This document shows positions 5,143 through 5,938 of a DNA stretch of 5,938 bases, piece after piece (position 1 is the stretch's first letter; every line of letters starts with the position of its first letter). The DNA comes from Planctomycetota bacterium (lineage in GTDB: Bacteria; Planctomycetota; Planctomycetia; Pirellulales; Thermoguttaceae). The notes below the pieces were generated by a model. That model worked only from the letters and a program-made list of their open reading frames with translations, did no database searches and had not been told where the DNA came from. The DNA lies in contig JABMRP010001405.1 in assembly GCA_013202535.1 (NCBI GenBank), forward strand, positions 1 to 5,938. Reading direction: 5' to 3'. The position numbers were made by a program, and so were the translations under genes.

Positions 5143-5938
5143 CTACGCCTTCTTGCGTCGCCGCCGCCAGAGGGCACCGGCCAGACCGACCACGCCCATG
5201 CTCAACAGGCCGACCAGCGCCGACGGCGCGGGAACGTACGTGACCGTGCCGTCCGCATCGTGCGAGAAGGGGGCGAAGACGATCTTGGCCTTGTTCTTCC
5301 CCATCACGTGGTTGTAGAGATCGAAGTGCAACTCCACTCCGTGCAGGCTCTGGTCCGAAAACGTCACCGCGCCATCGTCTGCCCATTCCGCCCGGAAAAC
5401 CTGGATTTCATAAACGTTGATCTGGCCCATCTTGTCGGTCGGCACGGGAATCTCCAAATCGCCGTTGAAGTCGGCGATGAGAGAATCGGTGAGCGTGAGG
5501 TCCCCCAACAAGAACTCCTGCCAGACGACCCCGGGACCGTATTCGTCGTGGGAAGGCAGTGAGCTTCCATCGCCCAACTCGGGAACGGTTCCTTCTAGTC
5601 CAAAGCCGAAGAAGCCGGGTACGTCCACATCACGGTCAACCCCCAAATCGCCCCAGGCGCCGGTCGTCATGTTGCTCACAGGCGGCTCGGCTGGGTCCGT
5701 AAATCCTCCGTAGTCCTCGGTCGTCGAACCCGCAAGCGAAAAGAAGAGGTCAGTGTCGGGAGTCTCGTCGCCCTCGTCAAACCCGCTTCGCTCCAAATAG
5801 CTGTAGGCAATCGCCAGTTTCACATCGTAGATCGCGTTTTCCGGGACGGCGCCCGTATTGCCGATGGTCCACAGTCGAAGGATTTCCCCACCGTCCGATG
5901 CGGCGGTCTTGGTCCACGACTCCGTGACCGTGTCGTAC
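5143..5938 (-). CDS. Secreted/surface protein with PEP-CTERM-like sorting tail, N-terminus outside window
   Basis: The reading frame is open from the right edge of the window to the TAG at 5143-5145, giving the last 264 residues; the signal peptide and start lie beyond base 5938. GTG at 5821-5823 could be mistaken for a start, but the frame continues upstream (for example GGEILRLWTIGNTG and AVPENAIYDVKLAIAYSYLE), with protein-like composition. The visible part is acidic, rich in Asp, Gly, Thr and aromatic residues, and probably a beta-sandwich. Landmarks are DTDLFFSLAGSTTEDYGGF, then a Gly/Asp-rich middle, then VELHFDLYNHVMGKNKAKIV and FAPFSHDADG. This resembles, from memory, choice-of-anchor type PEP-CTERM proteins, possibly the anchor N family. 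The tail is VPAPSAL, a hydrophobic segment, then RRRRKK. Such proteins are exported and processed by exosortase, probably ending at the surface or in extracellular matrix. It is convergent with and apparently unrelated to the radical-enzyme operon. Confidence 0.88.
   Translation of the reverse strand, partial: YDTVTESWTKTAASDGGEILRLWTIGNTGAVPENAIYDVKLAIAYSYLERSGFDEGDETPDTDLFFSLAGSTTEDYGGFTDPAEPPVSNMTTGAWGDLGVDRDVDVPGFFGFGLEGTVPELGDGSSLPSHDEYGPGVVWQEFLLGDLTLTDSLIADFNGDLEIPVPTDKMGQINVYEIQVFRAEWADDGAVTFSDQSLHGVELHFDLYNHVMGKNKAKIVFAPFSHDADGTVTYVPAPSALVGLLSMGVVGLAGALWRRRRKKA
5146..5235 (-). other. PEP-CTERM-like C-terminal sorting signal
   Basis: The last 30 codons encode VPAPSAL, then a stretch of about 16 small and hydrophobic residues (VGLLSMGVVGLAGALW), then RRRRKKA. 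This is the tripartite exosortase signal layout. The canonical motif is VPEPS; here the Glu is Ala, a known kind of variation (VPxP) in this signal class. Confidence 0.75.

Noticed and set aside
5821..5823. GTG as start of the - strand secreted protein
   Set aside because: The same frame stays open with protein-like sequence to the window edge and there is no signal peptide after this GTG, so the true start lies outside.

Overview
The window is GC-rich bacterial DNA with densely packed genes: four on the + strand, then a decayed gene, then one gene on the - strand running off the right edge. No rRNA, tRNA, CRISPR array or insertion sequence was seen. The GC-rich codon use, a UroD/MtaA-like gene, a serine-hydrolase tail and a secreted protein with a PEP-CTERM-like tail (VPAPS, hydrophobic stretch, RRRR) together suggest a planctomycete, perhaps Pirellulales-like. 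Verrucomicrobiota or Lentisphaerota remain possible. This placement is inference, because no marker gene is present.

Positions 2-3911 form a compact operon. It begins with the C-terminal part of a radical-SAM glycyl-radical-enzyme (GRE) activase. Three bases later comes a complete 786-aa GRE, and ten bases after that a complete 355-aa UroD-family protein of the MtaA/CmuA methyltransferase type. The activase should abstract a hydrogen from Gly761 of the GRE, and the GRE would then run anaerobic radical chemistry through Cys431. The GRE looks like the hydroxyproline-dehydratase (HypD)-type branch along its length. However, the active-site motif reads Gly-Cys-Val-Thr where dehydratase, lyase and decarboxylase GREs have Gly-Cys-Val-Glu. 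Its substrate and reaction are therefore probably different and are unknown to me. The UroD-like partner suggests that methyl or corrinoid chemistry, or a decarboxylation, is linked to the GRE product. This GRE plus UroD unit is the best candidate in the window for an undescribed system.

Positions 3936-4748 encode a protein with two predicted membrane segments flanking a helical, probably coiled-coil, region. It lies 24 bases downstream and may be the last operon gene. I recognise no family.

Positions 4749-5142 hold a possible -10 element (TATAAT), a perfect Shine-Dalgarno sequence followed by ATG, and, in a different frame, only the C-terminal tail of a class-C beta-lactamase-family serine hydrolase. 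This is best read as a pseudogene left by an internal deletion.

Positions 5143-5938 (- strand) encode the C-terminal 264 residues of a secreted or surface protein with a PEP-CTERM-like sorting tail, convergent with the operon.
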